Positions 24,719-31,962 of a stretch of DNA of 64,000 nt are shown piece after piece. A program made the translations under genes and the position numbers. Position 1 is the first letter of the stretch; every line of letters starts with the position of its first letter. Source of the stretch: Streptomyces sp. CC0208 (GTDB lineage: Bacteria; Actinomycetota; Actinomycetes; Streptomycetales; Streptomycetaceae); NCBI RefSeq assembly GCF_003443735.1, contig NZ_CP031969.1, positions 7,130,001 through 7,194,000 of the forward strand, given 5' to 3'. The notes under the pieces are model-generated. The model saw only the letters and a list, made by a program, of their open reading frames with translations. It searched no databases and was not told where the DNA came from.

Positions 24719-25750
24719 ATGCCCCAGGAACTGCGCGCTGTCGAGTGGACGGGATCCGGTCTCGCGCTGATAGACCAGACGTTGCTCCCGCACCGCACCG
24801 AGACGGTGGTCGTCCGCGATGTGGACACGCTGGTCGGCGCGATCCAGCGCCTCGTCGTGCGCGGCGCTCCGGCCATCGGGGCGGCCGGAGCCTACGGCGT
24901 CGCGATCGCGCTGCTCCAGGGCGAGCGGGAGGACTGGAAGCAGGGACGGCTCCGCGAGGCCGTCGGCCGCATCCGGCAGGCCCGTCCCACGGCCGTCAAC
25001 CTCATGGTCTGCGTCGACCGGGTCGCCGCCCGCCTGCCCGAGGGCCTCGACGCGGTCCTCGAGGAGGCTGCCGCGGTCCAGCGTGAGGACGTCGAGGGCA
25101 ACCGGGCGATGGGCGCCTTCGGCGCCGACTGGCTGCTGGAGAAGGTGAGCCCGGGCCGCCCCTTGCGGATCCTCACGCACTGCAACACGGGCGCGCTGGC
25201 CACGGCCGGGTGGGGTACGGCCCTCGGTGTCATCCGCGAACTCCACGCGCGCGGCCGCCTGGAGGTCGTCTACGCCGACGAGACGCGCCCCCTGCTGCAG
25301 GGATCCCGGCTGACCGCCTGGGAGTTGGTCCAGGAGGGCATCCCGCACTATGTCCAGGCGGACGGGGCCGCCGCCGGCACCATCCTGCGCGGCGAGGTCG
25401 ACGCGGCGATCGTCGGAGCCGACCGCATCGCGGCGAACGGGGACACGGCGAACAAGGTGGGCACCGTCGGCGTCGCCCTCGCCTGCGCCGACGCGGGCAT
25501 CCCCTTCCTGGTGGCGGCACCGACCACGACGGTCGACCTCGCCACGAAGACGGGTGACGACATCCACATCGAACTCCGCGACGAGGCCGAGGTGCTGGAG
25601 TGGGCCGGGGTACGGACCGCTCCGGCAAGCTCGCGGGGCCACAATCCGGCGTTCGACGTGACCCCGGGACGACTGGTGACGGGCCTGGTGACCGAGCGGG
25701 GCGTGCTGGAGGTCTCGGCGGGCGAACTCCCCGGCGACCGGCTGCAGTAG
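24719..25750 (+). CDS. mtnA: 5-methylthioribose-1-phosphate isomerase
   Basis: MtnA converts 5-methylthioribose 1-phosphate to methylthioribulose 1-phosphate, the first aldose-ketose step of methionine salvage. The 343-residue protein shows the family signatures RGAPAIGAAGAYG, THCNTGALATAGWGTALGV (the catalytic Cys), ETRPLLQGSRLTAWEL and GADRIAANGDTANKVGT (the catalytic Asp). It differs from eIF2B subunits in keeping these. I chose the ATG at 24719 because AGGAG lies nine bases upstream; an in-frame ATG at 24674 would add 15 residues without family character. It is convergent with mtnB and divergent from the FadR-type regulator. Confidence 0.95.
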   Translation: MPQELRAVEWTGSGLALIDQTLLPHRTETVVVRDVDTLVGAIQRLVVRGAPAIGAAGAYGVAIALLQGEREDWKQGRLREAVGRIRQARPTAVNLMVCVDRVAARLPEGLDAVLEEAAAVQREDVEGNRAMGAFGADWLLEKVSPGRPLRILTHCNTGALATAGWGTALGVIRELHARGRLEVVYADETRPLLQGSRLTAWELVQEGIPHYVQADGAAAGTILRGEVDAAIVGADRIAANGDTANKVGTVGVALACADAGIPFLVAAPTTTVDLATKTGDDIHIELRDEAEVLEWAGVRTAPASSRGHNPAFDVTPGRLVTGLVTERGVLEVSAGELPGDRLQ

Positions 25751-25818
25751 ACGCTCGGACACGAGAGGGGGACCCTCGCCCCTGGCATTCCCCGCCCCGG
25801 GCATCCCCTGTCGCCGTC

Positions 25819-26427
25819 TCAGCGGCCCGCGAGCTCCAACTCCAGCAGCCACTCGACCACTTCGGTGTGATGCCGGGCCTGGCGCGGATCGGCGCCCCAC
25901 ACGTACAGCCCGTGCCCGGCCACGACCACCGCCGGCATCCGCGGGTTCCGCGCCTCCTCCAGGCGGTCCCCGAGCACCTTCATGTCCTGGCTGTTGGCGA
26001 TGACCGGCAGGGTCACCTCGACGTCGTGCGCGGGCTGCCCGACACCCTTCAGCATCTCCAGATCGCTGAAGACGATCCCGCCCGGCTTCCGCTTCCCCAT
26101 GGCCACCGAGGCGACGGTGTGCACGTGGACCACGGCACCGGCCCCGGTGAGCGCCGCCACGCGCGCGTGCAGCTCGGCCTCCGCGGACGGCTTCCCGCCC
26201 TGTACGGCCGCCCCCTGTCCGTCCACCAGCACCACGTCCGCGGGCGTCAGTTCGCCCTTGTCGTGGCCGCTGGCGGTGACGGCGAGCCGCAGCGGCTCCC
26301 GCGAGAGCACCACGGACAGGTTGCCGGAGGTCCCCCGCATCCAGCCGAAGGAGGCGAAACGGGCGGACTCGGCGGCGAGCACGGCCCCCGCCTCTTCCAG
26401 GTCGAGTGCGCTGATGTCGGCGGTCAT
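25819..26427 (-). CDS. mtnB: Methylthioribulose-1-phosphate dehydratase
   Basis: MtnB removes water from methylthioribulose 1-phosphate to give the diketone 2,3-diketo-5-methylthiopentyl-1-phosphate. The 202-residue protein belongs to the class II aldolase/adducin family. It has the substrate loop GWMRGTSGNLSV near residue 28, the catalytic Glu in SAEAELHARVAAL, and zinc histidines in VVHVHTVASV and VAGHGLYVWG. The ATG overlaps the mtnC stop as ATGA, so the two are translationally coupled. It is the last gene of the mtnD-mtnC-mtnB operon. Confidence 0.94.
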   Translation of the reverse strand: MTADISALDLEEAGAVLAAESARFASFGWMRGTSGNLSVVLSREPLRLAVTASGHDKGELTPADVVLVDGQGAAVQGGKPSAEAELHARVAALTGAGAVVHVHTVASVAMGKRKPGGIVFSDLEMLKGVGQPAHDVEVTLPVIANSQDMKVLGDRLEEARNPRMPAVVVAGHGLYVWGADPRQARHHTEVVEWLLELELAGR

Positions 26428-27143
26428 GTGGTGCTCCTGGAGACGGTGATCTCGTCGAACGTCCCCGCCTGCGCGTGGTCGCCGACGCCTTGCTCGAAGT
26501 AGGGCTCCCCGGGCCGCCGGATCCCGACGGTGTGCCAGCCCGCGGCACGGGCGGCGTCCAGTTCGCCGGGCCGGTCGGAGAGGAACAGCAGACGGTCCGG
26601 CGCGATGCCGGCCGCCGAGGCGATCCGGTGATACGACTCCGCCTCCTGCTTGGGCCCGGCGTTCTCGGTGTCGTAGAGCCCGGAGAGCAGCGAAGTGAGG
26701 TCGCCCTGCGGGCTGTTGGTGAACCACGCCCGCTGCGCGGCGACCGACCCGGACGAGTACACGTAGAGCCGTACGCCCGCCGAGTGCCAGGCGCGCAACT
26801 CCGGTACGACGTCGTCGTAGAAGTGCGAGACGAGGTCGCCCCGGGCGAAGCCCTCGGACCAGATGACGCCCTGGAGGGTCTTCAGCGGGGTCGCCTTGCG
26901 GTCCTCGTCGAGCCAGGTGTGCAGGGCCTTCTCGACGCGTGCGGCGTCGGCGTCCGGTTCGCCGATCTCCGCGCGCACCTGGGCCACCGCCCGCGCCACC
27001 TCCGGGTCCCCGGACCGCTCGGTCAGCAGCGCGGCGAACCGTGAGCGCGAGTACGGGTACAGCACGTCGACGACGAACCCCGTGGCGCTCGTGGTGCCCT
27101 CGATGTCGAGCACCACGGCGTCGACGTCGTAGTGCGACGTCAT
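26424..27143 (-). CDS. mtnC: Enolase-phosphatase E1
   Basis: MtnC both enolises and dephosphorylates 2,3-diketo-5-methylthiopentyl-1-phosphate to the acireductone. The 239-residue HAD-family enzyme has motif I as VVLDIEGTTSATGFV (nucleophile and acid in DIEGT), motif II as LYVYSSGSVAAQRAWF, and motif III/IV as AGPKQEAESYHRIA and FLSDRPGELDAARAAG. The GTT-type motif I is specific to E1 enzymes. Its start overlaps the mtnD stop (ATGA) and its stop overlaps the mtnB start, giving a tightly coupled cassette. Confidence 0.95.
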   Translation of the reverse strand: MTSHYDVDAVVLDIEGTTSATGFVVDVLYPYSRSRFAALLTERSGDPEVARAVAQVRAEIGEPDADAARVEKALHTWLDEDRKATPLKTLQGVIWSEGFARGDLVSHFYDDVVPELRAWHSAGVRLYVYSSGSVAAQRAWFTNSPQGDLTSLLSGLYDTENAGPKQEAESYHRIASAAGIAPDRLLFLSDRPGELDAARAAGWHTVGIRRPGEPYFEQGVGDHAQAGTFDEITVSRSTT

Positions 27144-27739
27144 GCGGCGGCCCGGTCGGCCTCGTAGCCCGCCGCGATGGTGTCGTAGTCCGGGAAGCGG
27201 GCGGCGATCGTGGAGCCGGTGAAGGTGCCGATCCAGCCGTCCTCCTCGTGGAAGAAGCGGATCGCGGTGAAGGACGGGTTGGTCCCCATGTCGAACCAGT
27301 GGGTGGTGCCCCTGGGCACGCCGAGCAGGTCGCCCTTCTCGCAGAAGACCGCGTGCACCTCGCCGTTCACGTGCAGGTAGAAGATCCCGGAGCCGGAGAC
27401 GAAGAAGCGGACCTCGTCATCGTCGTCGTGGGTGTGCTCCTGCAGGAACTTCTCGCGGGCCGCCTTGGCCTTCGCCGGGAACTCCGGGTCGTCGCTGGGG
27501 TGCAGACCGAGGACGTCGACCGTCGTGAAGCCCTCCTCGGCGTTCAGCTTGTCGATCTCGGGGCCGTAGGCGGCGAACACGGTCTCGCTGTCGGCGTCGA
27601 ACGGGACGTCCTCGCGCACCGGCCACTGCTCGTAGCGCACCCCGAGCGGCTTGAGGGCCTCGGCGATCTCGGCGGGGTCCGAGGTGCGGCGGACCAGGGT
27701 CTCGGGGCCGGACTCGGACCAGGTGGTCAGCAGCGTCAT
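27140..27739 (-). CDS. mtnD: Acireductone dioxygenase
   Basis: MtnD oxidises the acireductone to 2-keto-4-methylthiobutyrate and formate when loaded with Fe; the Ni form makes a dead-end product. The 199-residue cupin has metal ligands in the HTHDDDDEVRFF motif (His, His, Glu) and a distant His in RGTTHWFDMG. I chose the ATG at 27739, with GGAG nine bases upstream, rather than an upstream in-frame start. This is the first enzyme gene of the operon. A short leader ORF ends 103 bp upstream. The transaminase needed to complete methionine (MtnE type) is not in this window. Confidence 0.95.
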   Translation of the reverse strand: MTLLTTWSESGPETLVRRTSDPAEIAEALKPLGVRYEQWPVREDVPFDADSETVFAAYGPEIDKLNAEEGFTTVDVLGLHPSDDPEFPAKAKAAREKFLQEHTHDDDDEVRFFVSGSGIFYLHVNGEVHAVFCEKGDLLGVPRGTTHWFDMGTNPSFTAIRFFHEEDGWIGTFTGSTIAARFPDYDTIAAGYEADRAAA

Positions 27740-27768
27740 GGGGACAACTCCAGGGCTCTGGAAGGAAA

Positions 27769-27795
27769 GTCCGGATACCGGGACAGGCACCGGAC
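27769..27795 (-). promoter_or_regulatory. Possible attenuator hairpin between leader ORF and mtnD
   Basis: GTCCGG and CCGGAC form a 6-bp stem with a 15-base loop in the leader between the short ORF and mtnD. Further down, CCAG/CTGG can pair over the mtnD GGAG ribosome site near 27751-27762. Such structures could couple leader translation to mtnD translation. Only the pairing is seen; the mechanism is inferred. Confidence 0.3.
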
Positions 27796-27842
27796 GGGCG
27801 GGGGAGGAAAGGGGGCGGCGAAGGGTGACCGGCAGCGGTCGG

Positions 27843-27917
27843 TCAGCCGCGACACAGCGCGCTGCAACAGCGGCGCATGCAGGGCATGTGCATCGCTTTC
27901 GCGCCAGGTGTCGTCAT
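27843..27917 (-). CDS. Cys/Met-rich leader peptide of the mtnDCB operon
   Basis: This 24-codon ORF starts at an ATG (27917) with GAGG five bases upstream and ends 103 bp before mtnD. It has four methionines (residues 1, 9, 11, 14) and four cysteines (13, 17, 18, 22) and ends MRRCCSALCRG. The SALCR ending resembles the streptomycete 'putative leader peptide' family that precedes sulfur genes. In mycobacteria, short polycysteine ORFs are known to work as cysteine-responsive attenuators. Its composition and place before a methionine salvage operon suggest the same here. No peptide need accumulate. It could be a chance ORF, but its mirror-image partner at 28069 makes this less likely. Confidence 0.6.
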   Translation of the reverse strand: MTTPGAKAMHMPCMRRCCSALCRG

Positions 27918-28001
27918 GGGGGCCTCACTGTGCCGGGTCGGGTGCCGGTCCTGTGATGGTAACTCCGGCCGTGACCAGGGCCGGGTGTGACGTAGTCGTT
28001 G

Positions 28002-28016
28002 TCTCACTTGATGAGA
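28002..28016. promoter_or_regulatory. Candidate operator between the divergent mtn operons
   Basis: TCTCA-CTTGA-TGAGA is a perfect 5-bp inverted repeat with a 5-bp spacer in the middle of the 151-bp gap between the two leader ORFs. It contains the GTCTCA hexamer also present in the palindrome beside mtnA, though with opposite arm order. It may bind a regulator acting on both operons. Confidence 0.35.
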
Positions 28017-28032
28017 AAGCGGTTCCATATCT

Positions 28033-28062
28033 TTGACGTCTGGCTGAAAACGTTCCCATGAT
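28033..28062 (+). promoter_or_regulatory. Promoter of the MTR importer operon (leaderless leader ORF)
   Basis: TTGACG (28033-28038) and CATGAT (28057-28062) are separated by 18 bp, matching the vegetative sigma consensus. The leader ORF's ATG at 28069 lies six bases beyond the -10 hexamer, so the transcript probably begins at this ATG and the short ORF is leaderless. Confidence 0.6.
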
Positions 28063-28068
28063 CTGCGT

Positions 28069-28140
28069 ATGAAGACGCTGCTGCTCGTGCGGCGGCTGTA
28101 CGTGGACTTGCTCCGGTCGACCACAGCCAGCTGTCGCTGA
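28069..28140 (+). CDS. Leader peptide of the importer-mtnK operon
   Basis: This 23-codon ORF starts at an ATG and contains RRLYVDLLRSTTASCR before its stop. This matches the RRHVDL..R.S..LCR pattern of the streptomycete putative leader peptides found before sulfur and cysteine genes. The single Cys is the penultimate residue. It probably starts a leaderless mRNA, six bases after a -10 hexamer, and ends 119 bp before the binding-protein gene. An attenuation role responding to cysteine supply is inferred. Confidence 0.7.
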   Translation: MKTLLLVRRLYVDLLRSTTASCR

Positions 28141-28259
28141 CCCCTTCCGGAGCCCCGGCCTGCCTGCCCCCCTTCCGTGCGGTGGCGCATTCCTTTCTTC
28201 CTGCTCCGGGCCAAGCACCCCCTTCATCCCTTCGCGCCACCCCGTACCTGGAGCCCCTC

Positions 28260-29357
28260 ATGTCCCGTATCCGTCTTCCCCTCGCCGCGCTCTCCCTCGC
28301 GTCCGTCTCCGCCCTCGTGCTCTCGGGCTGCTCGCAGTCCACGGACGCGTCCAAGAACACCGGCGACGCCGCCGCCTCCGCCTCGGCCGCCACCGGCAAG
28401 AAGCCCGCCCCCTTCAGCGCGGGCGCGGTCAAGGTGGCCCTGGTCCGGCAGAGCGGCGCCGGCGACTACTTCGAGCAGTGGGGCAACGGCGCCAAGGCCC
28501 AGGCCAAGGCCCTCGGTATCGACCTGACGGTCTACGACGCCCAGGCCGATAATGCCAAGCAGGCCACCGACCTCTCCTCCGCGATCAACTCCGGCGCCAA
28601 GGCGATCATCATCGATCACGGCTTCCCGGCGACGATCCAGCCGGAGATCGACAAGGCGGTGAAGAAGGGCATCAAGGTCGTGGTCTACGACGTGGAGACC
28701 TCCACGAAGGGAGTGGTCAGCACCGAGCAGGACGACGCCAGCATGGCCCAGGCCGTCCTCGACGTGATGGCCAAGGATCTCGGCAAGAACGCCGAGGTCG
28801 GCTACGTCAACGTCGCCGGCTACGCGGCCCTCGACAAGCGGAACACCGTCTGGGCGAAGGAGGTCGCCGCCCAGGGCTGGAAGCAGCAGTTCAAGGTCGG
28901 CAAGGTCACCGACTCCACGGCCACCGACAACGTCCCCCTGGTCTCCGCCGCGCTCACCCAGCACGCGGGGGTGAGCGGCGTCTTCGCCCCCTATGACGAA
29001 CTCGCCAAGGGCACCGTCCTCGCCGTCCAGAACAAGAAGCTCCAGGACAAGGTGAAGGTCTTCGGCGCGGACGTCTCCAACGCCGACATCCAGCAGATGA
29101 CCGCCGCCGACAGCCCGTGGGTGGCCACGGCCGGCACCGACCCGTCCGCCGTCGGCGCGGCCGTCGTCCGTACGACCGCCCTGGAGCTGGCCGGTCAGCT
29201 GAACAAGACCTCGGTGGAGTTCCCGGCCGTCGCCATCACCCAGGACTTCCTGCGCGCGAAGAAGATCGAGAACATGGACCAGCTGCGTCAGGCGCTGCCC
29301 GCACTGAACCTGTCGCAGGTGTCGACCGCGGACTGGATCGCGAATGTCGCCCACTGA
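28260..29357 (+). CDS. ABC importer substrate-binding lipoprotein, probable MTR binding
   Basis: This 365-residue protein of the type I periplasmic-binding fold (ribose/galactose family) has a lipoprotein signal with lipobox LSGC (Cys at about residue 24) and a Ser/Thr/Ala linker. Domain patterns include GDYFEQWGNGAKAQAKALGIDL, SGAKAIIIDHGF, VGYVNVAGYAALDKRN and GVFAPYDELAKGTVLAV. It lies in an operon with a double ATPase, a permease and mtnK, the methylthioribose kinase. I therefore infer that it captures extracellular 5-methylthioribose, a ribose analogue, rather than ribose itself. The ATG at 28260 follows GGAG; the upstream in-frame ATG at 28182 would spoil the signal peptide. Confidence 0.88.
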   Translation: MSRIRLPLAALSLASVSALVLSGCSQSTDASKNTGDAAASASAATGKKPAPFSAGAVKVALVRQSGAGDYFEQWGNGAKAQAKALGIDLTVYDAQADNAKQATDLSSAINSGAKAIIIDHGFPATIQPEIDKAVKKGIKVVVYDVETSTKGVVSTEQDDASMAQAVLDVMAKDLGKNAEVGYVNVAGYAALDKRNTVWAKEVAAQGWKQQFKVGKVTDSTATDNVPLVSAALTQHAGVSGVFAPYDELAKGTVLAVQNKKLQDKVKVFGADVSNADIQQMTAADSPWVATAGTDPSAVGAAVVRTTALELAGQLNKTSVEFPAVAITQDFLRAKKIENMDQLRQALPALNLSQVSTADWIANVAH

Positions 29358-30879
29358 GACGCCTGCGGTCGGTCTCACCGACGTCAGCATGGCCTTCGGC
29401 GGCAAGACCGTGCTCGCCTCGGTCACCCTCGACATCGCCCCGGGCAGCGTGGTCGCGCTGCTCGGCGCGAACGGGGCCGGCAAGTCCACGCTGATCAAGA
29501 TCCTGTCGGGCGTGCACACCGACCACGGGGGAGAGGTGCGGGTCGCCGGGGAGCCCGCCGCTCTCCAGTCCCCGCTCGCCGCCCGCCAGTTGGGCGTCCA
29601 GACCGTGCACCAGCGCATCGGCGAGGGCATCGTGCCGGGGCTCTCGGTCGCGGAGAACCTGGTCTTCGAGGAGCTGGCGCAGGCACGCGGCAACCCGTTC
29701 CTGAACGGGCGCCGGGTACTGGCGCGCGCCCGGGAGATCCAGGCCGGCCTCGATCTCGGCTGGAGTGATGCCCTGCTCCGGCGGGATGTCATCGAACTCG
29801 GCATCTCCGACCGCCAGTTGCTGATCCTCGCCCGCGCCCTGGCCACCCGCCCCCGGCTGCTCATCCTCGACGAACCGACCTCGGCCCTGTCCGCCGCCGA
29901 GGCCGAACGCCTCTTCGCGCTCGTCGAGAGGATGCGCGACGACGGCATCGCGGTCCTCTACGTCTCCCACCGCCTCGGCGAGATCGACGCGCTCGCCGAC
30001 CGCCTGGTCGTCCTGCGAGACGGCCGTCTCACCGAGGACCAGGCCAAGCCCTTCGACTGGGACGCGGCCCTGCGCGCGATGCTGCAACAACGGCCGGCCC
30101 GGCAGGCGCGGGAGGCGACCACGGCACGACCGGTCCGGGAAGGCGCCGAAGGCGAGGTCGCCCTCTCGCTGCGGGGCGTGCGGCTCTTCGAGGGCCGCGA
30201 TCCCCTCGACCTCGACCTGCGCACCGGCGAAGTCACCGGCATCGTGGGCCTGTTGGGTGCCGGCAAGACCGAGCTGGCCCGCGGCCTGTTCGGCGCCGAG
30301 CCCTTCACCACCGGTTCCGTCGCACTGGACGGCAGGCCGTACCGGCCCAAGCGGCCCTCCGACGCGATCCGGGCCGGCGTCCACCTGGTCCCGGAGGACC
30401 GGCATGCCGACGCGCTCGTCCCCGGCTGGTCGCTGGCCCGGAACGTCTCGCTGCCGTTCCTGAGATCGCTGTCCCGGACGGGACTGATGAACACGGCCAA
30501 GGAGGACGCCCTCGGCCGCGACACCATCGAGAACCTCGGTGTCGTCGCCCGCGACGAACACAGCACCGTGGAGGAGCTGTCCGGCGGCAACCAGCAGAAG
30601 GTCGTCGTCGGCCGCTGGCTCGCCGAGACACCCCGCGTCCTCATTCTGGACGAGCCGTTCCGAGGCGTGGACATCGGCGCCCGCCGTGACATCGGCCGCC
30701 GCGCCCGGTCCCTCGCCGCCGAGGGCGCCGCCGTGCTCGTCCTGTCCGCCGACGTCGACGAAATCCTGGAGATCGCCGACCGGGTCGTCGTGCTCGCCGC
30801 CGGTGAGATCCACCTCGACGCCTACGGCGAGGACGCGGAACGCGACCGTGTCATCCAGACCATCTCGGCGTCCGTGTGA
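29344..30879 (+). CDS. ABC importer double ATPase (RbsA-like), probable MTR uptake
   Basis: This 511-residue protein has two fused nucleotide-binding domains. Domain 1 has Walker A GANGAGKST and Walker B LLILDEPTSAL, but its signature region reads ISDRQLLILARAL instead of LSxGQQQ. Domain 2 has the family's GLLGAGKTEL, the canonical LSGGNQQK and Walker B VLILDEPFRGVD. This asymmetry fits sugar-importer ATPases, where one site is often degenerate. The ATG lies 14 bp inside the binding-protein gene, so the two are translationally coupled. It energises the permease encoded next. Confidence 0.9.
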   Translation: MSPTETPAVGLTDVSMAFGGKTVLASVTLDIAPGSVVALLGANGAGKSTLIKILSGVHTDHGGEVRVAGEPAALQSPLAARQLGVQTVHQRIGEGIVPGLSVAENLVFEELAQARGNPFLNGRRVLARAREIQAGLDLGWSDALLRRDVIELGISDRQLLILARALATRPRLLILDEPTSALSAAEAERLFALVERMRDDGIAVLYVSHRLGEIDALADRLVVLRDGRLTEDQAKPFDWDAALRAMLQQRPARQAREATTARPVREGAEGEVALSLRGVRLFEGRDPLDLDLRTGEVTGIVGLLGAGKTELARGLFGAEPFTTGSVALDGRPYRPKRPSDAIRAGVHLVPEDRHADALVPGWSLARNVSLPFLRSLSRTGLMNTAKEDALGRDTIENLGVVARDEHSTVEELSGGNQQKVVVGRWLAETPRVLILDEPFRGVDIGARRDIGRRARSLAAEGAAVLVLSADVDEILEIADRVVVLAAGEIHLDAYGEDAERDRVIQTISASV

Positions 30880-30904
30880 CCCCGGCTCCCTGAGGAACTA
30901 CGCC

Positions 30905-31951
30905 ATGACCACCACCCAGAGCACGGAAGTCCCCACGAAGGCGGCGCTCCCGCCCGCCACCAGCACCGCCGTACGGGTCCAGAACGCCGTCATCAAGTAC
31001 GGCTTCATCTTCGTCACGGTCGCGCTGTTCCTGTACTTCGCGCTGAGCGAGGGCTCCTTCCGCGAGTCGGCGACCCTCCTCGACACCCTCCGCTACGTCT
31101 CCGTCGCCGCGATCCTCGGCCTCGGCGTCACCCTCACCATGGCCGTCGGCGGGATGGACATGTCCGTCGGCGCGGTCGCGGGCCTCGGCGTCTCGGTCGC
31201 CGCCCAGACGATGGTCGTCTTCAACCAGGTCGGCACGGTCGCGATCATCGCGGTGCTCGCGGCGGGCGCCCTCGCGGGCCTGCTCAACGCGCTGCTGATC
31301 GTCGTACTGAAGATCCCCGACATGCTCGCCACCCTCGGCACCATGTTCGTGATCCAGGGCAGCAAGCTCATCCTGGTCGACGGGCAGTCCATCACCCCCG
31401 GCATGACGATGGACGACGGCTCGACCGCGCCCGGCAGGTTCACCGCGGGCTTCCTGAAGATCGACCGCGGGACGGTCCTCGGCATCCCGATCTCGGTGCT
31501 CGTCTTCGGCGGCCTGACCATCGCCGCCTGGGTCTTCCTCGCCCGCACCCGCTGGGGCCGGGTGCTCTACGCGATCGGCGCCAACCCCGAGGCCTCCCGC
31601 CTGGCCGGCATCCGGGTGGGCGCGTACCGGGCCCTCGCCTACGTCCTCTCCGGCGTCCTCGCCTCGATCGGCGGGTTGATCCTGGCGTCGCGCATCGGCC
31701 AGGGCGATGTCTCCGCCGGTACCTCGCAGCTTCTGGAGGCGGTGGCCGTGGCGCTGGTCGGCACGTCCGTCCTCGGCCGGGGCCGCCCCAACGTCTGGGG
31801 CACGGCCCTCGGCGCGGTGCTCATCGGCATCATCACCACCGGCCTGACCATCAAGGGACTGCCCTACTACACCCAGGACGTGGTCGAGGGCGCGGTCCTC
31901 ATCCTCGCCCTGGTCTTCAGCTTCACCTTGTCCAAGCGCCGCACCGCATAG
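30905..31951 (+). CDS. ABC importer permease (RbsC-like), probable MTR uptake
   Basis: This 348-residue integral membrane protein has about ten hydrophobic segments. The signature GVTLTMAVGGMDMSVGAVAGLG and the segment ANPEASRLAGIRVGAYRALAYVLSGVLA are typical of ribose/xylose-type permeases, the latter being the ATPase-contact loop. A single permease gene suggests a homodimer. GAGG precedes the ATG at 30905. It lies between the ATPase and mtnK, 11 bp from the latter. No other transporter gene is needed for the complex. Confidence 0.9.
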   Translation: MTTTQSTEVPTKAALPPATSTAVRVQNAVIKYGFIFVTVALFLYFALSEGSFRESATLLDTLRYVSVAAILGLGVTLTMAVGGMDMSVGAVAGLGVSVAAQTMVVFNQVGTVAIIAVLAAGALAGLLNALLIVVLKIPDMLATLGTMFVIQGSKLILVDGQSITPGMTMDDGSTAPGRFTAGFLKIDRGTVLGIPISVLVFGGLTIAAWVFLARTRWGRVLYAIGANPEASRLAGIRVGAYRALAYVLSGVLASIGGLILASRIGQGDVSAGTSQLLEAVAVALVGTSVLGRGRPNVWGTALGAVLIGIITTGLTIKGLPYYTQDVVEGAVLILALVFSFTLSKRRTA

Positions 31952-31962
31952 GGGAGTTCACG

